The notes under the pieces were generated by a model. It ran no database searches, was not told the DNA's origin, and worked only from the letters and a program-made list of their open reading frames with translations. Positions 40,325 through 48,835 of a stretch of 63,342 bases of DNA are shown here, piece after piece. The stretch is taken from assembly GCA_040219575.1 (NCBI GenBank), contig JAVJSD010000139.1:1-63342 (forward strand), written 5' to 3'. The DNA comes from JAVJSD01 sp040219575. Its GTDB lineage: Bacteria; Planctomycetota; Planctomycetia; Pirellulales; Pirellulaceae. Positions within the stretch are counted from its first letter, which is position 1. The number at the start of each line of letters is the position of its first letter. The translations under genes and the position numbers were made by a program.

Positions 40325-41977
40325 ATGGTCCGATTCGTCCCCCTTCTGCTGACGCTGTCCGTTGCGCTGCTGGCAAGCACGGCCGCGGCCGAAGAAGCGT
40401 TGCATGACCGCATCGACCAACTCATCGAGGCGAAACTCGGCGAGACGCAGACGCTGGCCCAGGCGGCCGCGGGCGATGCCCAGTTCGTGCGGCGGGTGTA
40501 TCTCGATCTGGCCGGGCGGATTCCGACCGTCGCCGAGACGCGCGCGTTTCTCGACGACAAGGCGGACGACAAACGCGCGGGGCTGATCGATCGGCTGCTC
40601 GCCGGCGACGACTATCCCCGCCGCATGCAGGAGTTGTTCCACGTGATGCTGATGGAGCGCCGCGGCGACAACGAGGAGTGGACGAAGTTTCTGCGGGCGT
40701 CGTTCGAGCAGAATCGGCCCTGGGACGAAATCGCCCGGGCGATCATCCGGCCCGAGGCCGACGACGAAACGAAGCGCGGCGCCGCCTATTTCTTCACGGC
40801 GCGTTTGGTGAGCGAGGGGGCGATGGCGCCGGTCGATGTGCCGGGCCTGACGACCGACTTCGGGCGATTGTTGGCCGGCGTCGATCTGAGCTGCGCCCAG
40901 TGCCACGATCACATCAGCATCGACGACTACAAGCAGCTCGATTTTCAGGGGCTGCACATGATCTTCGAAAACGTGAAGCCGCGCCGCGACGTGCCGTTTC
41001 CGGCCGTTTCGGAAGAGGTGCTGACCGCGAAGAAAGAGTTCATGTCGGTCTTCACGCAGGTGCCGATGGAGACCGCGCCCCGCGTGCCCGGCGGCGAGGA
41101 GATGGAGATATTGACCTTCCCCAAGGGCGAGGAGTACGCCGTCGAACCGGACCGCAAGACCAAGAAGCCCGGCGTGCCGAAATTCAGCCCGCTGGCGGAG
41201 CTTTCCCAGGAGCTTGCCGCGTCGGACAACGATCTGTTCTGCAAGAACATCGCCAACCGGCTGTGGTTCGTGATGATGGGCCGGGGGCTGGTGGAGCCGC
41301 TCGACCTGCGACACAGCGCCAACCCGCCCTCGCATCCCGAACTGCTCGAGTTGCTGGCCGACGAGTTCGCCGCCCACAAGTTCGACATGAAGTGGCTGCT
41401 GAAGGAGATCGCCCTGACCAGCGCTTACCAGCGAACGAGTGTGCTCGGCGAAGGCCAGGCGGCGCCGCCTCGCGAGTCGTACGCCGTCGCCAACGAGAAA
41501 CGCATCTCGGCGGAGCAGTTGTTCTGGAGCACGATGCTCGCGACGGGCGAGTTCGACCGCCAACGCAAGGAGCAACAAGACGGCCAAAAGAAAACGCTGG
41601 AACAGCTCGTCGCTGACGCGCCGGAACTCGCCAAGCTGCGCGACGAGTTTCTCAAGGTGTTCGCCAATCCGCCGAAGGAGCCGGAGGTCGAATTCGAGCC
41701 GACCGTGGCCGCGGCGCTGTTCTTGATGCATGACGAGAGCGTGCTGAACCTGTTGAAGCCCAATGAAGGCAATCTGATCGACCGGCTGACGAAGCTTGAT
41801 TCCGACGAGGCGGTCGCCGACGCAATGTTCCTCGCCATCCTCAGCCGTACAGCGACCGACGACGACCGGCAGGATGTGGCGGAGTATCTGAAGCAGAACG
41901 AAGACCGCCGCAGCGAGGCGATCGGCGAAGTCGCCTGGGCGCTGTTGGCCTCGACCGAGTTTATTGTGAACCACTAA
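40325..41977 (+). CDS. Secreted DUF1549/DUF1553 domain protein
   Basis: This 550-residue protein has a signal peptide (to about residue 22, 'STAAA-EE'). The DUF1549 part has 'VRRVYLDLAGRIPTVAETRAFL' and 'LLAGVDLSCAQCHDHISIDDYKQLDF', which contains a CxxCH heme-binding motif. The DUF1553 part has 'NIANRLWFVMMGRGLVEPLDLRHSANPPSHPELLELLADEF' and 'LKEIALTSAYQRTS'. These fused domains are abundant in planctomycetes and nearly always precede a DUF1501 gene, as here. Their function is unknown; the CxxCH suggests a cytochrome-like redox part. It lacks the extra N-terminal cytochrome and LamG domains of larger members. Confidence 0.93.
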   Translation: MVRFVPLLLTLSVALLASTAAAEEALHDRIDQLIEAKLGETQTLAQAAAGDAQFVRRVYLDLAGRIPTVAETRAFLDDKADDKRAGLIDRLLAGDDYPRRMQELFHVMLMERRGDNEEWTKFLRASFEQNRPWDEIARAIIRPEADDETKRGAAYFFTARLVSEGAMAPVDVPGLTTDFGRLLAGVDLSCAQCHDHISIDDYKQLDFQGLHMIFENVKPRRDVPFPAVSEEVLTAKKEFMSVFTQVPMETAPRVPGGEEMEILTFPKGEEYAVEPDRKTKKPGVPKFSPLAELSQELAASDNDLFCKNIANRLWFVMMGRGLVEPLDLRHSANPPSHPELLELLADEFAAHKFDMKWLLKEIALTSAYQRTSVLGEGQAAPPRESYAVANEKRISAEQLFWSTMLATGEFDRQRKEQQDGQKKTLEQLVADAPELAKLRDEFLKVFANPPKEPEVEFEPTVAAALFLMHDESVLNLLKPNEGNLIDRLTKLDSDEAVADAMFLAILSRTATDDDRQDVAEYLKQNEDRRSEAIGEVAWALLASTEFIVNH

Positions 41978-41981
41978 CAAG

Positions 41982-42088
41982 ACTCGTTTAGCGGCAAGCC
42001 GCAGGCGACGGCGTGCGCACGACGCCCCACTCGCCGGGAACGTTTCTGAAACGATCCGCCGTCGCCTGCGGCTTGCCGTTAAACGAGT
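41982..42088. repeat. 32-bp inverted repeat between DUF1553 and DUF1501 genes
   Basis: The arms at 41982-42013 and 42057-42088 ('actcgtttarcggcaagccg' type) match except for one base and are separated by 43 bp. The structure starts 4 bp after the upstream stop codon and ends 38 bp before the DUF1501 ATG, in the middle of the probable transcript. Confidence 0.9.
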
Positions 42089-42126
42089 TGACTCGGCGCC
42101 GAATGCCGCGCCGCGCGAGGTTGAAC

Positions 42127-43419
42127 ATGAATACGAATCGCTGCAAACGCTGGGAACACGACATCTCGCGCCGCCGCGTGCTGGGGGCGATGGCCGGCGG
42201 CGCCGCGGGACTCGCACTGGGCGGATTAGGCGGCATGGTCCAACCGGCCGTCGCCGAGGAGCTGAAGAAGAACGACAAGCAGGTGCTGCTGATCTGGCTC
42301 GACGGCGGCATGAGTCAGCTCGAAAGCTGGGACCCCAAGCCCAACACGCAGTTCGGCGGCCCCTACCGCTCGATTCCCACCTCGGTTCCCGGCCTCCACT
42401 TCAGCGAACTGCTTCCCCGCGTCGCCAAGCTGGCGCATCATCTGGCGATCGTCCGCAGCATGAAGACGGAGGATCCCAATCATTCCTCCGGCGTGCCGAA
42501 GATCCTCCGCGGGCATCCCAAGAACCGCGGCGTCACCTATCCCTACTTCGGCTCGGCGGTGGCGAAACTGCTCGGGCCGACCGACAGCGGCCTGCCGCCC
42601 TACATGTGGGTCAAGCCGGGCAGCGGCGGGTTCATCTCCAAGCACGCCGGCTTTCTGGGCGCGAAGTACGGTGCGTTGGCGCTGGGAGGCGGCAAACCGC
42701 CCGCGAACCTGGTGCGGCCGGAGTCGATCGCCAAGGAGCACGACGAGGCCCGGCAGGAGTTGCGGGAGCGGTTCAACCGCCGCTTCGCCGATCGCCGCCG
42801 GCAGGCCAACAGCGAGGCGCATAGCTACGTGTACGACGTGGCCCAAACGCTGATGAAGCACGAGGACCTGTTCGACGAGGCGACACTGCCCGAGAAGGAC
42901 AAGGACCGCTACGGCCGGCACGACCTGGGCCAGCACACGCTGCTGGCGCGGCGGCTGATCGAGGCGGGCGTGCGGTTCGTGCAGGTCACCTCGTACGGTT
43001 GGGATACGCACGGCGACAACTTCAACGCTCACGCCAGCCGCGTGCCGAAGGTCGACGAGGCGGTCTCGTCGCTGCTGGAGGATCTCGACCAGCGCGGCCT
43101 GATGGATCGCGTACTGGTGATCGTGATGGCCGAGTTCGGCCGCACGCCGCGGATCAACGGATCGGTCGGCCGCGATCACTGGCCCAACGCCTGGTCGTTG
43201 GCGATGGGCGGCTGCGGCGTGAATCACGGGCTGGTCGTCGGCGAAACGAACGCCGACGGCAGCGACGTGAAGACCGAACCGTACGACATCGGCCATATGT
43301 TCCACACCTGGTATCGGGCGCTCGGCATCAACTCGGGCCACACCGAATACATGAACGGAACGCAACCGCTCCCCATCGCACACGACGACCTGGGCGCCGT
43401 CAAGGAACTGTTGAGCTGA
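42127..43419 (+). CDS. DUF1501 protein exported by Tat
   Basis: The 430-residue protein has a twin-arginine signal, 'DISRRRVLGAMAGGAAGLALG', so it is probably exported folded. The sulfatase-like alkaline-phosphatase fold of DUF1501 is evident: 'VLLIWLDGGMSQLESWDPKP', 'HHLAIVRSMKTEDPNHSSG', 'VQVTSYGWDTHGDNF', 'RVLVIVMAEFGRTPRINGSVGRDHWPNAWSLAMGG'. The usual metal ligands (D, H, D/H) are present. It follows the DUF1549/DUF1553 gene and is followed after 4 bp by a WD40 gene. This three-gene order is recurrent in planctomycetes; what the proteins do is unknown. Confidence 0.94.
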   Translation: MNTNRCKRWEHDISRRRVLGAMAGGAAGLALGGLGGMVQPAVAEELKKNDKQVLLIWLDGGMSQLESWDPKPNTQFGGPYRSIPTSVPGLHFSELLPRVAKLAHHLAIVRSMKTEDPNHSSGVPKILRGHPKNRGVTYPYFGSAVAKLLGPTDSGLPPYMWVKPGSGGFISKHAGFLGAKYGALALGGGKPPANLVRPESIAKEHDEARQELRERFNRRFADRRRQANSEAHSYVYDVAQTLMKHEDLFDEATLPEKDKDRYGRHDLGQHTLLARRLIEAGVRFVQVTSYGWDTHGDNFNAHASRVPKVDEAVSSLLEDLDQRGLMDRVLVIVMAEFGRTPRINGSVGRDHWPNAWSLAMGGCGVNHGLVVGETNADGSDVKTEPYDIGHMFHTWYRALGINSGHTEYMNGTQPLPIAHDDLGAVKELLS

Positions 43420-43423
43420 AGCC

Positions 43424-44476
43424 ATGAATAACGAACCACGTGAACTCCGAGTGATCGAGACCGACCGTCAGGTCTGCCTCGCGCGATTCAGCCGTTGCGG
43501 CAACTACCTGCTGACCGGCGGGTACGACGCGACGATCCGTCGCTGGGATTTCAGCGGCGAAGAGCCGAACGAGATCGCGCCGCTGCTGGGTCATCGCGGC
43601 TGGGTGCAGAACTTCGCCACGCTGCCCGACGGCGAGACGCTGGTGAGCGCCGACTCATGGGGCGGGTTATGTGCGTGGCCGGTCGCCGGCGAGAAACCAC
43701 AGCCGAAGTGGAAGAACGATTCCGCCCACGACGGCTGGATTCGCTCGCTGGCGGCGAGCGACGACGGCCAGCTGATCGCCACGGCGGGCCGCGACAAGAT
43801 GGTGCGTGTGTGGTCGGCGGCCGACGGCAAGCTGCTGCACGAGTTCGCCGGGCACGAACACGATATCTACAGCCTCGGCGTGCATCCCGGCGGAAAAGCG
43901 GTCGTCTCCGGCGACCTGATGGGCAATCTCAAGCATTGGGACCTCGAAGCCGACAAGCTGTCGCGCGAAGTGCGGCTGGAGAAGATGCACTTCCACGACA
44001 ACATCCAGGACGTGGGCGGCCTGCGGATCCTGCAGTTTCACGACGACGGGAAGACGCTGCTCTGCGCCGGCAACGAACCGACCAAGGCCGGCCGTTCCTT
44101 CGGCATTCCCACGCTGCGCCAGCTCGACTGGGACAGCCTGGAAGAAAAGAAGCTGCACCAGTTCGGCCCCGACAAGAACGGCTTCATCTTCGACCTGCAC
44201 TGGCACGCCGACGGCTACTTCATGATCGTCACCAGCGGCCCACCCGGCGCCGGCATGTTCCTGTTTCAGAGACCAGAGCAGGACGAGCCGTTCTTCACGC
44301 ACACCAAGCTGTTCAACACCCACAGCCTCGCGCCGCATCCCGACGGCTTTCGATTCGTGGTCGCCGCCACCAACCGCCAAAGCCAGGGCAACGGCGCGGT
44401 GCTCGACAAAGAAGGCAAATACCTGGGGAATTCCTCCCCACTGCACGTGTTCGATTTGCGTCCCGACGCCGCGTGA
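43424..44476 (+). CDS. WD40-repeat propeller protein
   Basis: The 350-residue protein has no signal peptide and so is probably cytoplasmic. WD40 blades are visible as 'GGYDATIRRWDF', 'ADSWGGLCAWPV', 'ATAGRDKMVRVWSA' and 'SGDLMGNLKHWDL', followed by more diverged blades up to 'LHVFDLRPD'. It starts 4 bp after the DUF1501 stop, so it belongs to that operon. It may be a protein-interaction scaffold; its cytoplasmic location, in contrast to the two exported partners, is odd. Confidence 0.9.
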   Translation: MNNEPRELRVIETDRQVCLARFSRCGNYLLTGGYDATIRRWDFSGEEPNEIAPLLGHRGWVQNFATLPDGETLVSADSWGGLCAWPVAGEKPQPKWKNDSAHDGWIRSLAASDDGQLIATAGRDKMVRVWSAADGKLLHEFAGHEHDIYSLGVHPGGKAVVSGDLMGNLKHWDLEADKLSREVRLEKMHFHDNIQDVGGLRILQFHDDGKTLLCAGNEPTKAGRSFGIPTLRQLDWDSLEEKKLHQFGPDKNGFIFDLHWHADGYFMIVTSGPPGAGMFLFQRPEQDEPFFTHTKLFNTHSLAPHPDGFRFVVAATNRQSQGNGAVLDKEGKYLGNSSPLHVFDLRPDAA

Positions 44477-44531
44477 GGGGTGGGGGGAGTGGTTGTGTTT
44501 TTTCCAAGCCGACGGCTTCGCCGTCGTAACG

Positions 44532-45809
44532 CTACCAAATCCCCATCGACTCGCGAAACAGCGTCGTCAGTTCTTCCTCGCCGGCGGGGATCGGCGAGAG
44601 TTTGGTGACGCGGTGCTGGGGCAGCGTGCCGGTGACGAGGGCGGGGATGTCGTCGGCCGTGTAGCCGACCGCCTGCAGGCCGTTGGGCATGCCGAGCGTG
44701 CGCATGAAGTAAATCACGCGCTCGGCGAGAACGGCGCCGGCGTCTTCCGGCGAGGCGTCCGCCATGTCGGCGCCGAGCGCCTGGGCGGCGCGCAGATGCC
44801 GCCCGGGATCGGCCGGGGCGGTGAATCGCACCACCGCCGGGGTGTTGAGAATCACGGAGATGCCGTGCGGCACGAGCGCGTGATCGACCACATAGCCCGC
44901 CGGGCGAAAGTCGCGGACCATGCCCGCCACCGGGTACGACATGCCGTGCGGAAGATGCACGCCGGCGTTGCCGAAGCCGATGCCGGCGTAGGCGGCGGCC
45001 AGCAGCATGCCCGCCCGGGCCTCGTCGTCGCTCGTGTCTTCGACCGCGCGGATCAAAAACTCGTCGACCATTTCCAGGGCCCGCAGCGCCCAGATGTCGC
45101 TGACGGGATTCGAGCCTTGATACGCGGGACGCTCCAGCGGTCGGGCCGGTTTGGGTCGCCGATCGAAAGGTATCGCCGTGTAAGATTCCAGGGCGTGGCT
45201 GAGCACGTCGAGCCCGGCGGAGGCGGCGACCATCGCCGGCTGCGTGCGGGTGTTGTCGGGATCGACGATGCCGAGCGTCGGTTTCAGGTAGCGGTGGGCG
45301 ATGCCGGTCTTGGCGTGCTTCTCCACGTAGTCGAAGATCGCCACGCCGGTGGTCTCGCTGCCGGTGCCGGCGGTGGTGGGAATGGCGATCAGCGGCTTGA
45401 GCGGCCCGGGCGGCGGCGTTCCACGGCCGATCGGCGCGTTCACATAATCGAAGAAGTCGGCCGGCCAGGTGGAGTACAGGTTGGCCGCCTTAGCGGTGTC
45501 GATGGTGCTGCCGCCGCCCACGGCGACCAGCGAATCGAACCGACCCGCGGAAGCAACCGCCGCCGCATCCTGAAAACTGGCGTCGGTCGGCTCGACGCTG
45601 ACGCGGTCGAACACCTCGAAGTCGATGTGGTTCTGTTTCAGCGACGCGAGCACCGTTTGGCCCGTCGGCAAGTCGACCAGCGCCGGATCGATCACCAGCA
45701 GGGTCCGCTTCACCTGCAGGTCGACCAGGTCCATGCCGACTTCGGCGGTCACGCCTTGGCCGAAACGGAGATTGGAAGCCGACATCTGGAAAGCCGTGTC
45801 TGTGGGCAT
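44532..45809 (-). CDS. Iron-containing alcohol dehydrogenase, hydroxyacid-oxoacid transhydrogenase-like
   Basis: The 425-residue protein belongs to group III metal-dependent dehydrogenases: 'VAVGGGSTIDTAKAANLY', 'PLIAIPTTAGTGSETTGVAIFDY', metal-site 'ASAGLDVLSHALESYTA' and 'GNAGVHLPHGMSYPVAGMVRDFRPAGY', and 'HALVPHGISVIL'. The insert around 'FDRRPKPARPLERPAYQGSNPVSD' and the 'SYPVAGMV' region match ADHFE1-type hydroxyacid-oxoacid transhydrogenase, which oxidises 4-hydroxybutyrate with 2-oxoglutarate and forms D-2-hydroxyglutarate. Substrate use here is inference. It is convergent with the WD40 gene. Confidence 0.9.
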   Translation of the reverse strand: MPTDTAFQMSASNLRFGQGVTAEVGMDLVDLQVKRTLLVIDPALVDLPTGQTVLASLKQNHIDFEVFDRVSVEPTDASFQDAAAVASAGRFDSLVAVGGGSTIDTAKAANLYSTWPADFFDYVNAPIGRGTPPPGPLKPLIAIPTTAGTGSETTGVAIFDYVEKHAKTGIAHRYLKPTLGIVDPDNTRTQPAMVAASAGLDVLSHALESYTAIPFDRRPKPARPLERPAYQGSNPVSDIWALRALEMVDEFLIRAVEDTSDDEARAGMLLAAAYAGIGFGNAGVHLPHGMSYPVAGMVRDFRPAGYVVDHALVPHGISVILNTPAVVRFTAPADPGRHLRAAQALGADMADASPEDAGAVLAERVIYFMRTLGMPNGLQAVGYTADDIPALVTGTLPQHRVTKLSPIPAGEEELTTLFRESMGIW

Positions 45810-45977
45810 GCGTGAAAACCTGAAGTGGAGAGGATATGGCCGCCAAGACGCGGTTTACCGTTGAACGGCGCACCGTGCAAGAGAGCGGCCCATGTTTTGT
45901 GCGGTCGATGTTTTGGCGCGCATCCTCGTTCCCAGCCGACAGCTTCGCCGTCCTCGACGTGGCCGCCGTTCGACATA

Positions 45978-46005
45978 TTGAAATATCGCGAGAATACGAT
46001 ATAAT
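45978..46005 (+). promoter_or_regulatory. Sigma-70-type promoter
   Basis: TTGAAA (45978-45983) and TATAAT (46000-46005) are separated by 16 bp in a locally A+T-rich patch. They lie 44 bp before the ATG of the secreted protein gene at 46050. This is the clearest housekeeping-type promoter in the window. Confidence 0.75.
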
Positions 46006-46049
46006 GTCAGGCGTTACCGGTCGGCGCCGCATGCACGAAGGAGAACGCG

Positions 46050-46622
46050 ATGAACGCTTGGCGAAACGTAGTGGGTTGGCTGGCTCTGCTGGCGGTTGTG
46101 GGCATGTTGGCGGGTGATGTGATGGCGGCCGGGCCGGGCGGAAGAGGCCGCGGCCGCGGTGGACCACCGCATGGACAACGCGGGCGCGGCGGCCAAGGTG
46201 GAGGCGGCGGCGGTGGGCCCGACGCGGCATGGGGGCAGGATCAGGGCATGATCCAGCAATTGTTCGCCAATCGCGACAAGATCACGCGGGCGGTCAAGGA
46301 TTTGCCCGACGGCGTGGAGACGCTCACGCAGTCGGCCGATCCGCGTGTCGCCAAGTTGATCCAGGTGCACGTGGCGTCGATGAAGAACCGCCTGGAGAAC
46401 GGTCGTCCGGTCCGGCAGCGCGATCCGCTGTTCGCCGCGTTGTTCTCCCGCGCGGGCGACGTGGCGATGTTCGTCGAGAACACGCCCACCGGCGTGCACG
46501 TCGTCGAGAAATGCCGCAATCCGCTGGCGGCCAAACTGGTGCAGGCGCATGCCCGGGTCGTCAGTCTGTTTCTCAGCAACGGGCATGCGGAGGCGCAGAA
46601 GCTGCATCCCGTGCCGAAGTAG
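46050..46622 (+). CDS. Secreted protein with internally duplicated domain
   Basis: The 190-residue protein has a signal peptide (to about residue 27) and a Gly/Arg-rich low-complexity segment ('GGRGRGRGG', 'GGGGGGG'). Two similar halves follow: 'ITRAVKDLPDGVETLTQSADPRVAKLIQVHV' and 'VAMFVENTPTGVHVVEKCRNPLAAKLVQAHA', sharing the pattern (V)..(L/T)P.GV.......P..AKL.Q.H. I recall similar conserved hypothetical proteins with the same HxxxM/V and 'NGHAE..K.HPVP' ending in other bacteria, but no known function. The conserved His residues could bind metal or heme. 'aaggag' precedes the ATG. Confidence 0.82.
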   Translation: MNAWRNVVGWLALLAVVGMLAGDVMAAGPGGRGRGRGGPPHGQRGRGGQGGGGGGGPDAAWGQDQGMIQQLFANRDKITRAVKDLPDGVETLTQSADPRVAKLIQVHVASMKNRLENGRPVRQRDPLFAALFSRAGDVAMFVENTPTGVHVVEKCRNPLAAKLVQAHARVVSLFLSNGHAEAQKLHPVPK

Positions 46623-46640
46623 GCTCCGTCTGGAAACTTC

Positions 46641-46703
46641 GTAGCGGAAGTCGTGAGACTTCCGATGGCGTTCAAGCCGAGGATCGCTCACAATTTCCGC
46701 TAC
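46641..46703. repeat. Palindromic 'GTAGCGGAAGTCGTGAGAC' repeat, copy 2
   Basis: The unit starts 'gtagcggaagtcgtgagac' and ends in the inverse 'ttccgctac', and is related to 24995-25067. It fills the gap between the convergent secreted protein and CDF genes, nine bases from the CDF stop. Confidence 0.8.
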
Positions 46704-46711
46704 ACGTCGAC

Positions 46712-47611
46712 TCAGCTGTCTCCCTTGTGCGGCTCCAAGTGCACGAGCACATCTCGGAGCGTGGGAAACACTTCCCGCAAGCGGTCTTTCACTTCGTGCC
46801 CCACGGCGTGCCCTCGCGCGACGGAAAGTTGTGGATCGACCTCGATGTGGATATCGGCGAAGTATTCGAGGCCGCTCTTGCGGACCCATAGTTTCTCCAC
46901 CGCCCGCACATCCGCAATCGACTCGGCGGCTTCCCGAATCTGACGAACGAATTCGGGTTCAGCCTGAACATCCATCAGTTCGCTCGCGCTTTTTCGAAAC
47001 AGTTGGGCTCCCGACCAGAGGATCGCCGCCACGACGACCAGGGCCGCGACATCGTCGGCGGGCATCCAGGCCGGTCCTCCCCAACGAACGAGGCTCAGCC
47101 CGATCAGTACCGCGAGTGAACAGAGCGCGTCGCTGCGGTGATCCCAGGCGTTCGCGATCAAGGCGCTCGAGCCGGTTCGCCGCCCGACGCGTCGCTTGTA
47201 CCAGTAGAGGGTCTCCTTGATGACGACGTTTCCTCCGGCGATCCAGAGTGTCCAGACCGGTGGAATCGGGTGAACGTCGTGGAAACGGTGAATGGCTTCC
47301 CAAGCCACCAGCAGGGCCGACATCATGATCAGCAGCGCCACGTTCGACCCGGCGACCGCCTCGGCTCGCGTATGGCCGTAGGGATGCTGCTCATCGGGCG
47401 GCCGCTGCGCGACATGCAGCGCGACCAGCACCACCGTCGAGGCCAGCACGTCTCCCAACGAGTTGACCGCATCCGAAATCAGGGCGAACGACTGGCCGAC
47501 AATGCCGCCCACAAGTTTCACAACCCCCAGCAGCAGGTTGATCACTAGCCCGAGAAGCGCCGCCCGAGCGGCTTGTCGATACAGCGTCGCCGCGGCGAGG
47601 TTCTTCGCCAA
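46712..47611 (-). CDS. Cation diffusion facilitator transporter
   Basis: This 299-residue CDF protein should export divalent metals (Zn, Fe, Mn, Co) in exchange for protons. Six membrane segments are visible. The transport site is formed by 'FALISDAVNSLGDVLAS' in helix 2 and 'NAWDHRSDALCSLAVLIG' in helix 5. 'HPYGHTRAEAVAG' is the typical cytoplasmic loop. The C-terminal cytoplasmic ferredoxin-like domain spans about 215-295 ('VRAVEKLWVRKSGLEYFADIHIEVDP'). No ATG is available; the start is a TTG, preceded by 'GGAACG'. Metal specificity is unclear. Confidence 0.93.
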   Translation of the reverse strand: MAKNLAAATLYRQAARAALLGLVINLLLGVVKLVGGIVGQSFALISDAVNSLGDVLASTVVLVALHVAQRPPDEQHPYGHTRAEAVAGSNVALLIMMSALLVAWEAIHRFHDVHPIPPVWTLWIAGGNVVIKETLYWYKRRVGRRTGSSALIANAWDHRSDALCSLAVLIGLSLVRWGGPAWMPADDVAALVVVAAILWSGAQLFRKSASELMDVQAEPEFVRQIREAAESIADVRAVEKLWVRKSGLEYFADIHIEVDPQLSVARGHAVGHEVKDRLREVFPTLRDVLVHLEPHKGDS

Positions 47612-47675
47612 GGTTGCGTTCCGTGCGAGCGCGGAAGGGAAACGTGGAGATCAGAACGGCCTGCACGCCGCTCGC

Positions 47676-48581
47676 TTACTTTTCCAGCAGCTTCGCCAGC
47701 AGGAATTCGTCGGCGCTGCTGTACTTGTCGGACTGTGAAACTCCGGCGATCAGCAGATGGCACTCGTGGCCGCAGGCGTCGGCCTTTTCCTTCATCTTTA
47801 CGCCGTACACCGGATGATGGATGCCGTGGCCGGCGTTCTCCGAGGGGAGTTTCATGTTATTGCCGTAGGTCATCAGCAGCGGCGGGTCCTTGCCGTCGAG
47901 ATGGTTGTAGGGAGAGAACTCGACGTACAACTTGCGGTGTTGGTCGTAGTTCTTCAAAGCGCCTTCCATCGTCGATTCGCCGACCGCCATGTTGATCATA
48001 CGGTGCTTGAGCACGTTCGGGCCCAGCCAACCCTCGATCACCTTGGGATCGATCGACGTTTGCCCGCCGGCCACCGCGGCGGCGGTCACGCGCGTCGATT
48101 CGCGCAGCACGGGGTCGTCCGAATCGGGATCGGCCAGGTCGTCGTGCAGCAGGATCCACATCGAGGTGCAGGCGCCGGCGCTGCCGCCGGTGAGCGCGAT
48201 CCGCGATTTGTCGAGATTCCACGGTTTGGCTTTGCTGCGCAGGAACTGAATCGCCCGGGCGGCGTCGTGCACGGGGGCGGGGAGCGGCGCCTCGCCGGAC
48301 AGCCGGTAGTTGATCGAGGCGTAGGAGACGCCCTTGTCGAGGAACGGCCGAATCCGCGCGGGCGACTGCTTCTTGTCGCCGCCGGTCCAACCGCCGCCGT
48401 GGATGTACACCAGCAACGGCCGAGGTCCTTCCCCTTCCGCCTGCCAGAAGTCGAGCACGTTCATCTTGTGCGGGCCGTACGACACCTCGGCGTGTGTGGG
48501 CGGCAACGGATCGGGCTCTTGGGCCGACGCCATGGCGGCGGAAACGGCCAGCAGGACGAGCGTCGAAACAGGCAAACGCAT
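47676..48581 (-). CDS. Secreted alpha/beta hydrolase (esterase) 1
   Basis: The 301-residue protein has a signal peptide (cleavage near 'MASA-QEP'). The esterase fold has oxyanion 'LLVYIHGGGWTGGDKKQ', 'VSYASINYRLSGEAPLPAPVHD', nucleophile 'IALTGGSAGACTSMWIL' and 'PPLLMTYGNN'. It resembles BD-FAE-type feruloyl/acetyl esterases and arylformamidase-like hydrolases. The expected catalytic His near the C-terminus may lie in 'AGHGIHHPVYG'; the helix-elbow is GGSAG rather than the usual GxSxG with H or E. A related but distinct gene lies at 50933. The ATG follows 'GGAG'. Confidence 0.88.
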   Translation of the reverse strand: MRLPVSTLVLLAVSAAMASAQEPDPLPPTHAEVSYGPHKMNVLDFWQAEGEGPRPLLVYIHGGGWTGGDKKQSPARIRPFLDKGVSYASINYRLSGEAPLPAPVHDAARAIQFLRSKAKPWNLDKSRIALTGGSAGACTSMWILLHDDLADPDSDDPVLRESTRVTAAAVAGGQTSIDPKVIEGWLGPNVLKHRMINMAVGESTMEGALKNYDQHRKLYVEFSPYNHLDGKDPPLLMTYGNNMKLPSENAGHGIHHPVYGVKMKEKADACGHECHLLIAGVSQSDKYSSADEFLLAKLLEK

Positions 48582-48835
48582 GGGAATCTCCAAGGTTCGA
48601 GGGCGTCGCGCCTGATCTGAACGCGGCAGGACGACATTCGGCGGGTGGTATCGACTGGAAGCGGGGGGACATCTGTTTTGGGCGTAAACGCCGCTATTTT
48701 AGCTGGTCCCTCGCTCGAAAGCGGCCCCGCGAAAAAAATTTACGGCGGGCGTCACAGGCCGCCGGGCCGGGGGTACTGGAGGTGAGTTCGAAATCATCCT
48801 TCCTTCCATCCCCCCGAGTTTGAGGAGTCCCCACC

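Noticed and set aside
44500..44531. Hairpin 'gacggcttcgccgtc' between the WD40 and transhydrogenase genes as terminator
   Set aside because: The T run lies on the wrong side of the stem for the plus-strand gene, and the minus-strand side is A-rich, so a standard intrinsic terminator is not supported.
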